A DNA stretch of 64,000 bases, taken from contig OZ239145.1 of assembly GCA_965194535.1 (NCBI GenBank), positions 186,001 through 250,000 of the forward strand, read 5' to 3'. Shown here one piece after another: positions 50,369 to 59,560 of this stretch (positions are counted from its first letter, which is position 1; every line of letters starts with the position of its first letter). The position numbers and the translations under genes were made by a program. The notes beneath the pieces are model-generated. The model made no database searches. It worked only from the letters and a program-made list of their open reading frames with translations, and was not told the origin of the DNA. The DNA comes from Verrucolacustris abundans. GTDB lineage: Bacteria; Verrucomicrobiota; Verrucomicrobiia; Methylacidiphilales; Verrucolacustridaceae.

Positions 50369-52795
50369 GTGGCGTTGACCCAGTTAGCTGCCCAAGCGGT
50401 ATATTTAAAAGTTGTGAAGGTACTACCGCTTTGTTTTTTGTTGCTGTTCGGCTTTAGCAATGTTCCGACCTCTGCCCAGGAGGGGGTCGATTCAGCATCT
50501 GATACAAGTGTGCCCCCTCGTGTTCAGTCATCTGCGGAGATGACACAGCGTGAGATTGATCGACGCAGGGAGGTGACGTTTCGACTAAATGAGAATTTAG
50601 ATTTGGCAGAACGTTTATACCAAGCTGGGGAGTGGGAGCACGCACAGGCAAAGTTTCGGTTAGTGATGAATCAGACGGATCCTCAAACCAACACGTCGGG
50701 ATTTTATCATCGTGCCCGGGTGGGGGTTGCAAAGTCCTTGGCTGCTCAGGCGTTGGCACAAGAAAAAGCGGGCAAGACGGCAGAGGCTGCCGGCTTGATG
50801 AAGCAGGCTGCGGATCTGGATCCTGCGAACGCCCAGGTTGCAAAACAGGCAGCAAACATGCAGGAGGAGGCGTCAAGAGGGGCAGATCCGTTTGAGGGAA
50901 ATCCAGCTGCGACAGCCGATCTAGTCGAAAAAACAAAGGAGATAAAAAAACTTCTGTCGCTGGCAGATCAGTTGACTGAGACGGGGCAGTATCGCTCCGC
51001 GCGGCAGAAACTGGATGATGTTTTGCGGATCGACCCGTATAATTCTGCAGCCCGCAAGAAAATTGAGGTTGTCGAGAAGAAACGACTCCTCGTGGCGGAC
51101 AAGCGATACTCTGCAAGCCGTGTAAAAGCGATGACTCAGGTGACGGAAGCTTGGATACCGCCTCCCCCTGCCCGAGTTGATCCCAAGCAAACACGTGGCA
51201 CAGGAAAAGCAGGGCCGTCTAACTCAGCTGAGATTTTGCAAGCTTTGTCGACGATCGAGATTCCCGAGATTGTTTTTAATGAAAAACCTCTTCGAGACGC
51301 AGTAGACGAATTGCAAAGATTAAGTGAGCAAAATGACCCGAAAAAGAAAGGGATCAATTTTGTGTTGCGGTTGTCGCCACCTGCGGAAGGCATCGATCCA
51401 GAGGCTGCCACGGTCAGTTTAGAGCTCAGAAATGTAAAGTTACAGACGGCCCTTAAGTATTTGTGTGAACAGATACGAGGTGGAGAGAAGTTAAGGTATG
51501 ATGTGGAGAACAGCGCTGTACTTATCCTGCCCGTGACAGAGATAGGGGGAGAGTTAGAGACGCGAAGCTATACTTTGCCGCCCAGTCTCTTAGCCAATGC
51601 GGTTAAACCAGGAGTGGCTAAGACACCCAAAGAGTTGGGCAAATTAGTTTTGGATAGTATCGGAGTGAATACTTCTATGGCGAGTACGTCGGCGATGTGT
51701 TTTTCCGATACGGGCAAATTGGTGGTAAGGAATACACCGAACGAGTTGAGCAAGGTTGAGCAAAGGATCCGAGATGCGCAGGGGGAACCGCCGCAGAAGC
51801 AGTTTGAGGTAGAAACCAAGTTCCTCTCTTTTACGGAGAACGACGTTAAGAATTTTACTTTTAATTTGCAAATGAGTGGAAGCACTGCAATCCCCAATCC
51901 TGGAAGTCCGGGTGCAATTTATGATCCAGGGACAGCGTCTGGAGGTACTGACGGTCTTCGGGGGACGGCAGGATTCAGTCCAGGGGGTGGATCCGTCACG
52001 GCGCTGCAACAGTTGCTTGATCCCACTTACCCTCAAACAGCATCCAATCAGGTCGGAGTGAACGCCCAAGTGTTTGGTAGGGGTTTTGCCGCGGTCCTCC
52101 AGCTTTTACAAAATGCGATCGGGAAGGACTTAGTGGCGGCGCCGAGGGTGACGTTGGCGGATGGGAAGCAGTCGAAAATTGTGATATCTCGGCGAATGTA
52201 CTATCCCACGACCTACACACAGCCGCAGGTGCCGAATAATGATCAGGGTGTAGGAGCGGGTTTTATTTTGCCGTCGAACCCAACGGGATTTGAGTATCGT
52301 GATATTGGGACAACATTAGAGGTGAAGGGCGAATCCACCTCGATTCCTAGAGCGGTTGATTTGGATTTTACAAATCTACTGGTTGAAGATTTTGAGGGAT
52401 TCGTCGATTACGGAGTGCTCATTTCATCCGCTCCACTTGATCCAACTACAAACTTCGACACGACGGTGGGCGCTGCACCTTATTTAGTTCCTATATTTAC
52501 TAAAAAATCTCTTCAAAGCCGGGTACGCTTGATCGACGGCGAAACGGTTGGGATGGGTGGGTTGATTTCGGATGTAGTTCAGTTGGTGGACGATAAGGTT
52601 CCCATGTTGGGCGACATTCCTATGTTAGGCCGTCTTTTTCGAGGTGAGGCCTCGCAGAAAATCAAAAGCAATCTGGTGATCTTTTGCACTTTGAGAATCA
52701 TCAATCCTGACGGCACTCTGGTCTTCCCTGAAGATGAGGAAAACCCTGAATTTGCCCAAGGAGGCAGTTCGGAAATGATGCCCTCCGTGCCATGA
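50369..52795 (+). CDS. outer-membrane secretin 1 with N-terminal TPR region
   Basis: This 808-residue protein has a signal peptide (LPLCFLLLFGFSNVPTSAQ), TPR-like helices (about 55-200), an N0-like domain (about 295-400, VFNEKPLRDAVDELQRL) and the secretin core (about 480-785). The diagnostic end is GLISDVVQLVDDKVPMLGDIPMLGRLFR. It forms a large outer-membrane ring in type IV pilus or type II secretion machines. It fits Amuc_1098 in size and place. GTG 50369 has GAGAGG 6 bases upstream. Four bases overlap with the second secretin. Confidence 0.9.
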   Translation: MALTQLAAQAVYLKVVKVLPLCFLLLFGFSNVPTSAQEGVDSASDTSVPPRVQSSAEMTQREIDRRREVTFRLNENLDLAERLYQAGEWEHAQAKFRLVMNQTDPQTNTSGFYHRARVGVAKSLAAQALAQEKAGKTAEAAGLMKQAADLDPANAQVAKQAANMQEEASRGADPFEGNPAATADLVEKTKEIKKLLSLADQLTETGQYRSARQKLDDVLRIDPYNSAARKKIEVVEKKRLLVADKRYSASRVKAMTQVTEAWIPPPPARVDPKQTRGTGKAGPSNSAEILQALSTIEIPEIVFNEKPLRDAVDELQRLSEQNDPKKKGINFVLRLSPPAEGIDPEAATVSLELRNVKLQTALKYLCEQIRGGEKLRYDVENSAVLILPVTEIGGELETRSYTLPPSLLANAVKPGVAKTPKELGKLVLDSIGVNTSMASTSAMCFSDTGKLVVRNTPNELSKVEQRIRDAQGEPPQKQFEVETKFLSFTENDVKNFTFNLQMSGSTAIPNPGSPGAIYDPGTASGGTDGLRGTAGFSPGGGSVTALQQLLDPTYPQTASNQVGVNAQVFGRGFAAVLQLLQNAIGKDLVAAPRVTLADGKQSKIVISRRMYYPTTYTQPQVPNNDQGVGAGFILPSNPTGFEYRDIGTTLEVKGESTSIPRAVDLDFTNLLVEDFEGFVDYGVLISSAPLDPTTNFDTTVGAAPYLVPIFTKKSLQSRVRLIDGETVGMGGLISDVVQLVDDKVPMLGDIPMLGRLFRGEASQKIKSNLVIFCTLRIINPDGTLVFPEDEENPEFAQGGSSEMMPSVP

Positions 52796-55224
52796 AAACA
52801 TTTCTACTCATTTTCTCTCTTTGCTTAGGAGCTTCAATAAGTTCTGCTGTTCGTGCAAGCACGGTACAAGAGCAGATTGAGGCTGAGACGGGGAAAAGGG
52901 AGCAAATGTTACAACCTTTGAAAGAGGCTTATGGAGTGAGTCGAAAGATGGTGGCAGATGGCAAAAACTCAGAAGCTTGCGAACTGCTTGAGAAAGCGTA
53001 CGAAGCTCTTCCGGAGGTGCTAAGGGGCTCATCCCTTGCTTTGGAGGTAAATCGGACTCTCAGCAAGCTTCAGGCATCTCTTGCGGAAGCCGCCGCCCAG
53101 CAGAATCACTGGCCTGAAGCCCGTCGGAGAGCCTTAGCTTCTCTCCAGCATGATCCTAGAAATGAGTTGGCTCTCCTGCAGTTAAAGAAAAGTGACGAGG
53201 TATTGCGGCGGGGTGTATCGGGTACGGAATCGGTCAACCCTGCCCTAACGACAAAGTTTTTTGACCGGCTTACGGCTGTTCGAAGTGGGTTGGAGGAGGC
53301 TCAAGCTTATCGTGAGACGGGTCAGCTCGCGAAAGCTGAGGAGAGGTATGAGGATGTTTTGGAGGCCGATCCCTTTAATCAGGTGGCAACACAAGGAATT
53401 CAGAAGATTTATGAGGAGCGTGCGTTAGTGGCAGAAAAAGCCCGTGATCTATCCAACCTTGAAAGAAGGAGGGAAGTTCGTGAGGCATGGAACAATATTT
53501 ACCCCAAAAGCGGAACGACGGTAGGTGGAATCGAAATTACAGGGGCTATGACAGCTTCTCCGGCCTACGCATTAGAGAAGAAGCTGCAGAAAACAGTCAT
53601 TCCACAGGTTGATTTTTCGGGTGCAGATCTGGAGACGATTCGTCGAGCACTCATCAGTCTCAGCAGAACGTATGATCCAGAGGCTGCTAAAGGGGGGGTT
53701 AACTTTGTTGTCAGCACCGATGTTGCGAATCCGCAGCCCGTAACCTTGCGCTTACGTCAGACCTCTTTAGCGGAGGTGGTTCGATACATATCACAAATTG
53801 CAGGGGTAAAGGCAAGGATTACAGACATTGGTGTTACTTTTGGACCTTTGGTAGAGAAGAGTCCTGAGTTGAATTCGCAGAATTTTACCGTAAGTCCCTC
53901 CTTCTTTAAGGGAGCTGATGGAAAAGAAGATGTAGGAACCGCTGAACCGAGGGGTGCAGCAGGGAGTTCGGCCGCAGCAGGATCGGATGGAGGAGGAAAG
54001 AACGAGCAGAAGAAGCTGGAAGATCTCGGGGTAGTTTTTCCGACTGGGGCTTATGCGGTTTACAATCAGAAGACCAGCCAGTTGAAGGTGGTTAATAATC
54101 AGGAGATGCTGGATTTAATTGGGCAGTTGATCAGTGCGGCTGAGGAGCAGACCCTTCTAATTCAGGTAGGAGTTCGCTTGGTGGAGATTAATCAGTCTGA
54201 CTTAGATACAATTACAGTGAATTCAACTTTGGGGGGTTCAGGAATCAATTTGCTTTCCCCAGTCCCCGCAGGTTTGAACTCGACCAGTGGAGGCAGTACA
54301 CCATCAGCCTCCACCCAGCGGGGGGTGAATGCCCAGCTCAATCAGATTCAAGGTGTAGGATTGCTTCCGAACAACACGCTCCAGTCTTTTCTCCAGTCAG
54401 GGGTTCTTGCTGGGACGAACCAAACCAGCTCCTACGCATTAAATACGATGGAGCTTGGTGGAACAATTTTGAATGGAATGCAGCTTCGGACTTTAATCCA
54501 AGCCGTTTCGCAGAAAAATAGTGCAAATGTTTTAGCTAATCCATCGATTATTCTAAAGAGAGGACAAAAGGGGGTGATTGAGGTAGTTCAGGAGTTTAAG
54601 TACGTCAAAGAGTATAGTGATCCTCAGTCTTCCATTCGGACAATTAATAGTACGAGCACGAATCAGGCTGCTGCTAATAATAATCTTCAAGGTGTGCCCG
54701 GACCTGAAACTGTAATAGGTTCATTTCCTTCTCAAATTAGTGATCCTGTGCCAATTGGGGTGAAGATGGGGGTGAAGCCAGATGTCACTGGAGATAACAG
54801 CAGGGTCTTGCTGGAACTGGAGCCCAGCTTTGTGGATTTTGAAGGATTTATTAATTACGGGACCCAGATTAATTCTGCTTACACCTTGGCATACTTCAAC
54901 CAAGCAGTAACGATTATGACAAACAACATTCAGCAACCCGTGTTTATACGTCGGGATTTGACGTTGCCTGCTGTGGAGGTGAGTGATGGTTACACTTTGC
55001 TTTTGGGAGGTTTGTTGAGGGAAGACATTCAGAAAATTGACGAAAAGGTGCCGATCATTGGGGATATACCTATCTTTGGCCGAGCGTTTCAGGGCAAAAC
55101 CGAACAGGCGATTAAAAAGAATACTTTGATTTTCGTGACTCCGAGAATCTTAGATGTGAGTGGGCAACCTCTAAATCCTACGGCTGGGTCGCCAACGACG
55201 GCTTCAGCCAGTGGGACACCCTAG
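52792..55224 (+). CDS. outer-membrane secretin 2, divergent paralogue in tandem
   Basis: This 810-residue protein has the same layout as the previous one: signal peptide, TPR-like helices (about 40-210), an N0-like domain (about 270-350, VDFSGADLETIRRAL) and the secretin core (about 455-795) ending GGLLREDIQKIDEKVPIIGDIPIFGRAFQG. It starts in the ATGA overlap with secretin 1 and is co-translated. The sequences have clearly diverged outside the core. Two co-expressed secretins could make a mixed ring or two alternative channels. Confidence 0.9.
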   Translation: MKTFLLIFSLCLGASISSAVRASTVQEQIEAETGKREQMLQPLKEAYGVSRKMVADGKNSEACELLEKAYEALPEVLRGSSLALEVNRTLSKLQASLAEAAAQQNHWPEARRRALASLQHDPRNELALLQLKKSDEVLRRGVSGTESVNPALTTKFFDRLTAVRSGLEEAQAYRETGQLAKAEERYEDVLEADPFNQVATQGIQKIYEERALVAEKARDLSNLERRREVREAWNNIYPKSGTTVGGIEITGAMTASPAYALEKKLQKTVIPQVDFSGADLETIRRALISLSRTYDPEAAKGGVNFVVSTDVANPQPVTLRLRQTSLAEVVRYISQIAGVKARITDIGVTFGPLVEKSPELNSQNFTVSPSFFKGADGKEDVGTAEPRGAAGSSAAAGSDGGGKNEQKKLEDLGVVFPTGAYAVYNQKTSQLKVVNNQEMLDLIGQLISAAEEQTLLIQVGVRLVEINQSDLDTITVNSTLGGSGINLLSPVPAGLNSTSGGSTPSASTQRGVNAQLNQIQGVGLLPNNTLQSFLQSGVLAGTNQTSSYALNTMELGGTILNGMQLRTLIQAVSQKNSANVLANPSIILKRGQKGVIEVVQEFKYVKEYSDPQSSIRTINSTSTNQAAANNNLQGVPGPETVIGSFPSQISDPVPIGVKMGVKPDVTGDNSRVLLELEPSFVDFEGFINYGTQINSAYTLAYFNQAVTIMTNNIQQPVFIRRDLTLPAVEVSDGYTLLLGGLLREDIQKIDEKVPIIGDIPIFGRAFQGKTEQAIKKNTLIFVTPRILDVSGQPLNPTAGSPTTASASGTP

Positions 55225-55227
55225 ATC

Positions 55228-56013
55228 TTATTTTCTGACGAGGCGGTAAGGGAAGTCGACGGGGATCTCTCTTACATTGCCTGCCGACCAGCCAGCTAAG
55301 TTTGCCACGGTGTATCCAGCACCTCCGAAAACGAAATAGAACAGAGAACTCCAGGTGTCCGCTATTTCTGACTTGGCATACCAGAGTCGAGGCTTGAGAT
55401 CCGTGGGGCTGTTCACAGGCAGGTCAATTCCTCCCCGGCGCTCTTCACCGCCTATTTTGATTTTTTCAAGTGACTCGTATCGGATCCACAAAGGTTTTGT
55501 GTTGGGCGCGGGTTTTGGGGGAAGGACAGGAGCCGCCTTTACCTCTTGGCCTCTTTGAACCCGCATTTGATTGGCCGATTGCATCGTTGGTGAGTCGATT
55601 GGGATTTGTAGAATCTGTCTGTAGGTACCCGCAGGCAGATAAAGAACTTTCTCAGGATCTTCGTTGGGAACTTCGACCTCCGAAGGTAGATTTAAATTAG
55701 CGATTTCGGGTGTGAGGGGAGGTTTGGGTGGGGTGAGTGCCTTTTTTTCGGTTGAAGGTTGGGATGCTGACTCTTCGATTGTGCCTCCCATTGGGTCGGA
55801 AGGCGTGGGAGATTCTGCGGTGGTTCCCTGAGCTTTATTCGTAGCTGTGTCCAAAGCGGCGACAGGTGTTTCTTTTGCAGAAGTAGAAGTAGGTGAGTTG
55901 GTTAAGACGGGGTTTCCACCTCCCATGGGATCAGGCTCGACGGACTCAACGGGATCGCGTGCAAGAGCCGTTATTGAAGTCAGAGCTAGGATGAGAAGAA
56001 TTCTGTGCTTCAT
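55228..56013 (-). CDS. exported protein with DPMGG repeats, coupled to LptF/G
   Basis: This 261-residue protein has a signal peptide (LLILALTSITALARD) and a long Pro/Ser/Thr-rich linker with the motif DPMGG twice (about 28 and 73). After it a beta-rich C-terminal domain runs to FPYRLVRK with YESLEKIKIGGEERRGGIDL. Function is not recognised. Its start overlaps the stop of the LptF/G permease by 4 bases, so a role in outer-membrane lipid handling is possible. It is convergent with secretin 2. Confidence 0.65.
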   Translation of the reverse strand: MKHRILLILALTSITALARDPVESVEPDPMGGGNPVLTNSPTSTSAKETPVAALDTATNKAQGTTAESPTPSDPMGGTIEESASQPSTEKKALTPPKPPLTPEIANLNLPSEVEVPNEDPEKVLYLPAGTYRQILQIPIDSPTMQSANQMRVQRGQEVKAAPVLPPKPAPNTKPLWIRYESLEKIKIGGEERRGGIDLPVNSPTDLKPRLWYAKSEIADTWSSLFYFVFGGAGYTVANLAGWSAGNVREIPVDFPYRLVRK

Positions 56014-57197
56014 GTGATCAGTCCTACCCTACGAAGCCAGACTGCGGCACGGGGATGGTGCTCGCTCCAGCCTTGAAGTTCCCACAACCATCCCACTTTT
56101 TCCGCAAAGAGATAAAGGCCGCCTGCTCCAAAAAGAATGATGGAGCTCGTTCCAGCCAAGAAGGAGGGAATACGGTTTCCTTGCCCAAGGGCAATTGAGA
56201 GCCGGGTCCATACGAGAAAACCGAAAAGAACAAAGACACTGCTAAAAATAGTAGCGGCGACATTTCGTCTGGCATCGGTCATACCGAACGCGATGCCAAA
56301 GAGGCAGAGGAGAGGACAAGCTAAAGGGTAGGCTAAGCGATTCCAGTGCTCTGTCTCGTAGGGAGCCCGAAGGCGATCATTGAGGCGCGAGCGATCGGAA
56401 GCGAGGCGAGCGACATCGGGCCAAGGGAGTTCATCGGGGGGAAGAAGACGTGCGGCTAGTGTTTCGGGTGGAGCTGTGCACTCTGGGAGAACTAGCTCGT
56501 CTAGGAGTGGGCCGAGCGTTTCTTGGCCGTTTGTGGTGGCGCTATACTCGGCCCGACGAACCCCTTGAAAGTGCCAAACCCCGCCTTGGTAGACGGCAGA
56601 GCTGGCGAATAGTTTGGAAAGATCGCGCCCCTCGGGTTCGGAGCGAAATAGAACTTCCAGATTTTCCGCTTTTTTTTCTTTCAGATAGATGCGACCGATG
56701 TACCAGATTTCACTTTGAGTGGCGTTCGGCAGCATGGGCGAGCGGTAGACGATCTGTTGAAATGTGTTTTCTTCTAAAGGTTCCTGTTTGATCTGCTTTT
56801 TCACTTTTTCCCGACCTGCTTGGGCGGTGGGGGAGAGAGAGTAGGAGAGTAAGTAGAGAATGACGGAGAGGCCTGCGCTGCAGACGAGGAATGGTTTCGC
56901 CAGAGTCACAGGGCTCATTCCAGAAGCGAGAAGGGCCACCGACTCACGGTGTCTTGAGAAGTAAGCCAAGACGTAGAGAGTGGCGAAAAGGACGGCGACG
57001 GGCAGGATCGATTGGGCCAGATCGGGAAGTTGAATTAGAAAGTACTTTACCAAAAGAGGGAAAGGCGGATTTTTTTCAACGAGACGCCCCAATTTGTCGA
57101 AAATATCAAACATAAGCCAAAGCACGAACAGGGCGGTAATGACGAAGACGAGGGGAAGTAGGACCGAGCGCCAAAGATATTTTTCGACGATTTTCAT
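56010..57197 (-). CDS. LptF/LptG-family (YjgP/YjgQ) permease
   Basis: About 395 residues from ATG 57197. Three helices, a periplasmic domain (about 110-270) and three more helices match the family, with SILPVAVLFATLYVLAYFSRHRE and EHWNRLAYPLACPLLCLFGIAFG as typical text. It is the second permease of this family in the window and probably partners the one at 32169. An upstream ATG at 57218 is also possible but shares bases with the divergent gmhA region. Confidence 0.88.
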   Translation of the reverse strand: MKIVEKYLWRSVLLPLVFVITALFVLWLMFDIFDKLGRLVEKNPPFPLLVKYFLIQLPDLAQSILPVAVLFATLYVLAYFSRHRESVALLASGMSPVTLAKPFLVCSAGLSVILYLLSYSLSPTAQAGREKVKKQIKQEPLEENTFQQIVYRSPMLPNATQSEIWYIGRIYLKEKKAENLEVLFRSEPEGRDLSKLFASSAVYQGGVWHFQGVRRAEYSATTNGQETLGPLLDELVLPECTAPPETLAARLLPPDELPWPDVARLASDRSRLNDRLRAPYETEHWNRLAYPLACPLLCLFGIAFGMTDARRNVAATIFSSVFVLFGFLVWTRLSIALGQGNRIPSFLAGTSSIILFGAGGLYLFAEKVGWLWELQGWSEHHPRAAVWLRRVGLIT

Positions 57198-57227
57198 TTT
57201 CCGTGCGAATCTAGACATAGCATCTCG

Positions 57228-57794
57228 ATGAATCTTGCCCACGATCTTTCTGCTTTGGAGGAAACCGTCAAGCGTTGCCACGGATTGGTCCCTGCGGTAG
57301 AGGCGGCGGGAAAAGCCTTGGCAGAGAGGGTGAAAGCGGGGGGAAAAGTCTTAACATGTGGAAATGGGGGCAGTGCGGCCGACTCGATGCACTTAGCTGA
57401 GGAGATGACGGGGCGGTATCGGGAGAATCGGAAGGCTCTCCCTGCGTTGGCCCTTTGTGCCGATGGCTCAGCCCTGACCTGCATTGCGAACGATTGGTCT
57501 TACGAGGATGTGTTCTCAAGGCAGGTGGAGGCGTTTGGTCAGAAAGGGGACGTTTTGGTTGTATTCAGTACGAGTGGAAAATCACCCAACATCCTCAAAG
57601 CAATCCAAGTTGCAAAAAGTCGTAATATGCTGATTATAGGAGCTTTAGGAAAGGATGGTGGGCCTGCCAAAGGGCTGTGTGATCATGCGATTGTGGTGCC
57701 CAGTGTGGATACGTCCAGGATTCAGGAACTTCACGGTTGGTTGATCCACGCCTGGTTGGAGTGTGTGGAGGAGATTGCGGTCGGAAAGAGTTAG
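57228..57794 (+). CDS. gmhA: phosphoheptose isomerase (GmhA-like SIS protein)
   Basis: This 188-residue SIS-domain protein has CGNGGSAADSMHLAEEMTGRYRENR and the catalytic SIS text VVFSTSGKSPNILKA. GmhA converts sedoheptulose 7-phosphate to the heptose phosphate used in LPS core. It is divergent from LptF/G with 30 bases between starts, which suits a shared LPS theme. It could also be a DiaA-like paralogue. Confidence 0.85.
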   Translation: MNLAHDLSALEETVKRCHGLVPAVEAAGKALAERVKAGGKVLTCGNGGSAADSMHLAEEMTGRYRENRKALPALALCADGSALTCIANDWSYEDVFSRQVEAFGQKGDVLVVFSTSGKSPNILKAIQVAKSRNMLIIGALGKDGGPAKGLCDHAIVVPSVDTSRIQELHGWLIHAWLECVEEIAVGKS

Positions 57795-57924
57795 CGGGGA
57801 AGGACTTTGTCCTTGGAAGAAGGCTTGGGTTTAGATATGTTTTTAAGTTCGTCGACGTTCTGCGAAATCGCCCTTGTTTAGGGGCCGCAGAGCACCACGT
57901 TGGCGGGGTACGGGAGATAAACTT

Positions 57925-58176
57925 ATGGCGGTGGTGATTCGTTTGCGGAAAGAGGGAAAAAAGAATCGTCCCTACTTTCGGGTGGTTGTGACGGACAAAG
58001 AAAGTCCGCGGGATGGTCGTTTTCTTGAGCTGGTTGGAACCTACAATCCGATGGGGAAAGATGAGGGTATGAAGCTCAAGCTGGATCGGATTGATCACTG
58101 GGTAGGCAAAGGGGCCAAACCGAGTGAGACGGTGGCCAGTTTCATCCGCAAAGCGCGGCGTGCGCCGAAGGCATAA
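57925..58176 (+). CDS. rpsP: 30S ribosomal protein S16
   Basis: This 83-residue protein begins MAVVIRLRKEGKKNRPYFRV and includes VVTDKESPRDGRFLELVGTYNP, unmistakable S16 text. ATG 57925 is the correct start. It leads the khpA-trmD-rplS operon. RimM, usually encoded between rpsP and trmD, is absent from this position. Confidence 0.97.
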   Translation: MAVVIRLRKEGKKNRPYFRVVVTDKESPRDGRFLELVGTYNPMGKDEGMKLKLDRIDHWVGKGAKPSETVASFIRKARRAPKA

Positions 58177-58200
58177 GTTTCCGGTGAGGACAGGATCTCC

Positions 58201-58452
58201 ATGCGATATTTTCTGGAACTTGTCCTGGGTCGCCTTGTCACCCATCCCGACGAAGTAGATGTAGAGGAGACCTCGGACGACCGAGGCTTTCTCTTTCGCA
58301 TTCGCGTTAACCCTGAGGATTTGGGCCGAATCATCGGCCGTAATGGACGAACGATTGAGGCGATTCGGTCTCTTTTAAATGCGGCGAGCCGAGATGGTCG
58401 ACACGTATCTGTCGAGGTAGAGGATGGGGAATTCGATGGGGACGATTCATGA
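58201..58452 (+). CDS. khpA: KH-domain RNA-binding protein KhpA
   Basis: This 83-residue protein has a single KH domain with the RNA-binding loop GRIIGRNGRTIEAIRSLL. KhpA binds RNA, often with KhpB, and in many bacteria lies between rpsP and rimM or trmD. It overlaps the trmD start by 4 bases. Confidence 0.93.
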   Translation: MRYFLELVLGRLVTHPDEVDVEETSDDRGFLFRIRVNPEDLGRIIGRNGRTIEAIRSLLNAASRDGRHVSVEVEDGEFDGDDS

Positions 58453-59177
58453 AGATTGATCTCTTGACTCTTTTTCCTGCGATGGCGCAAGGAGTGCTGG
58501 GGGAAAGTATTTTAGGTCGTGCGCAACGTGCGGGCTTGGTGGAGATCCGTGTGCACCAGATTCGTGACTATGCGAAGGACAAGCACCACACAGTGGATGA
58601 CCGTCCGTTTGGGGGAGGACCTGGTATGGTAATGAAGGCGGAGCCTCTGGTGGACGCAATTGAGCATTTGCGGGGTGAAGGGGAAGATCGGGCCAGGGTG
58701 ATCTACTTGACGCCCGAGGGAGTTCGTTTGGATCAGGCAAAAGTTCGGCAGTTGGGCAAGGAGCATTGTCGCCTGCTGCTAGTCAGCGGGCATTATGAGG
58801 GGATCGACGAGAGAGTTCGACAGGGGTGGATCGATGAGGAGATTTCAGTCGGAGATTATGTTTTAAGTAACGGGACACTGCCGGCGTTGACCCTGATCGA
58901 TGCACTTGTGAGGTTGATTCCGGGGGTGTTAGGGAATGAGGATTCTGCTGGGGAGGACTCATTTGAGGGGGAAGGGCTTTTGGAGGGGCCTCAGTATACC
59001 CGACCTGAGGAGTTTCGGGGAATGAAGGTGCCTGGGGTGTTGCTCTCGGGGCATCATGCGGAGGTTCTGAAGTGGCAGAAGAGCCAAGCCGTGGCTCGGA
59101 CGAAAGAGCGAAGAGAAGATTTACTTGAGGAGAAAAAGCAGGCAGGATTTACCCCTCCTAAGGAGATAAAAAAATGA
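58449..59177 (+). CDS. trmD: tRNA (guanine-N1)-methyltransferase TrmD
   Basis: This 242-residue protein methylates G37 of tRNA using AdoMet. The trefoil-knot motifs SGHYEGIDERV and SVGDYVLSNGTLPALTLIDA, and the substrate loop PFGGGPGMVMKAEPL, are complete. The ATG lies in the ATGA overlap with khpA; its end overlaps rplS. Confidence 0.97.
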   Translation: MKIDLLTLFPAMAQGVLGESILGRAQRAGLVEIRVHQIRDYAKDKHHTVDDRPFGGGPGMVMKAEPLVDAIEHLRGEGEDRARVIYLTPEGVRLDQAKVRQLGKEHCRLLLVSGHYEGIDERVRQGWIDEEISVGDYVLSNGTLPALTLIDALVRLIPGVLGNEDSAGEDSFEGEGLLEGPQYTRPEEFRGMKVPGVLLSGHHAEVLKWQKSQAVARTKERREDLLEEKKQAGFTPPKEIKK

Positions 59178-59533
59178 GCGCAAAGATCATCGAAACGATT
59201 GAAAAAGAGCAGTTCAAAGAAGGCCGCACCGGTTTTGGTGTGGGCGATAAGATCAAGGTTTTCACCAAGGTGAAGGAGGGGGATAAGGAGCGGACTCAGC
59301 TTTTTGCCGGAACTGTGATCGCGCGTAAGGGGCGGGGATTGAACGAACAGTTTACCGTTCGGCGCATCAGTTATGGAGAGGGAGTGGAGCGTATTTTCCC
59401 TTTGCACTCTCCTCGGATTGAAAAAGTCGAAGTGGAGACCAAGGGCAATCCTCGCCGGGCCAAACTTTTCTACCTGCGCGGTCGCTCTGACATGGCTGTG
59501 CGGGAAGTGGTCGAAGCCAGAAAGAAAAAATAA
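59174..59533 (+). CDS. rplS: 50S ribosomal protein L19
   Basis: This 119-residue protein has the L19 core FGVGDKIKVFTKVKEGDKER, AGTVIARKGRGLNEQFTVRR and the C-terminal KLFYLRGR. It is translationally coupled to trmD by the ATGA overlap. Confidence 0.97.
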   Translation: MSAKIIETIEKEQFKEGRTGFGVGDKIKVFTKVKEGDKERTQLFAGTVIARKGRGLNEQFTVRRISYGEGVERIFPLHSPRIEKVEVETKGNPRRAKLFYLRGRSDMAVREVVEARKKK

Positions 59534-59560
59534 ATTCCTCCGCTCTGGAAATCAGAGATT

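Noticed and set aside
50454..51194. 246-residue minus-strand frame in secretin 1
   Set aside because: Pro/Ser/Leu-rich shadow of the secretin gene with no domain, ribosome-binding site or codon preference.
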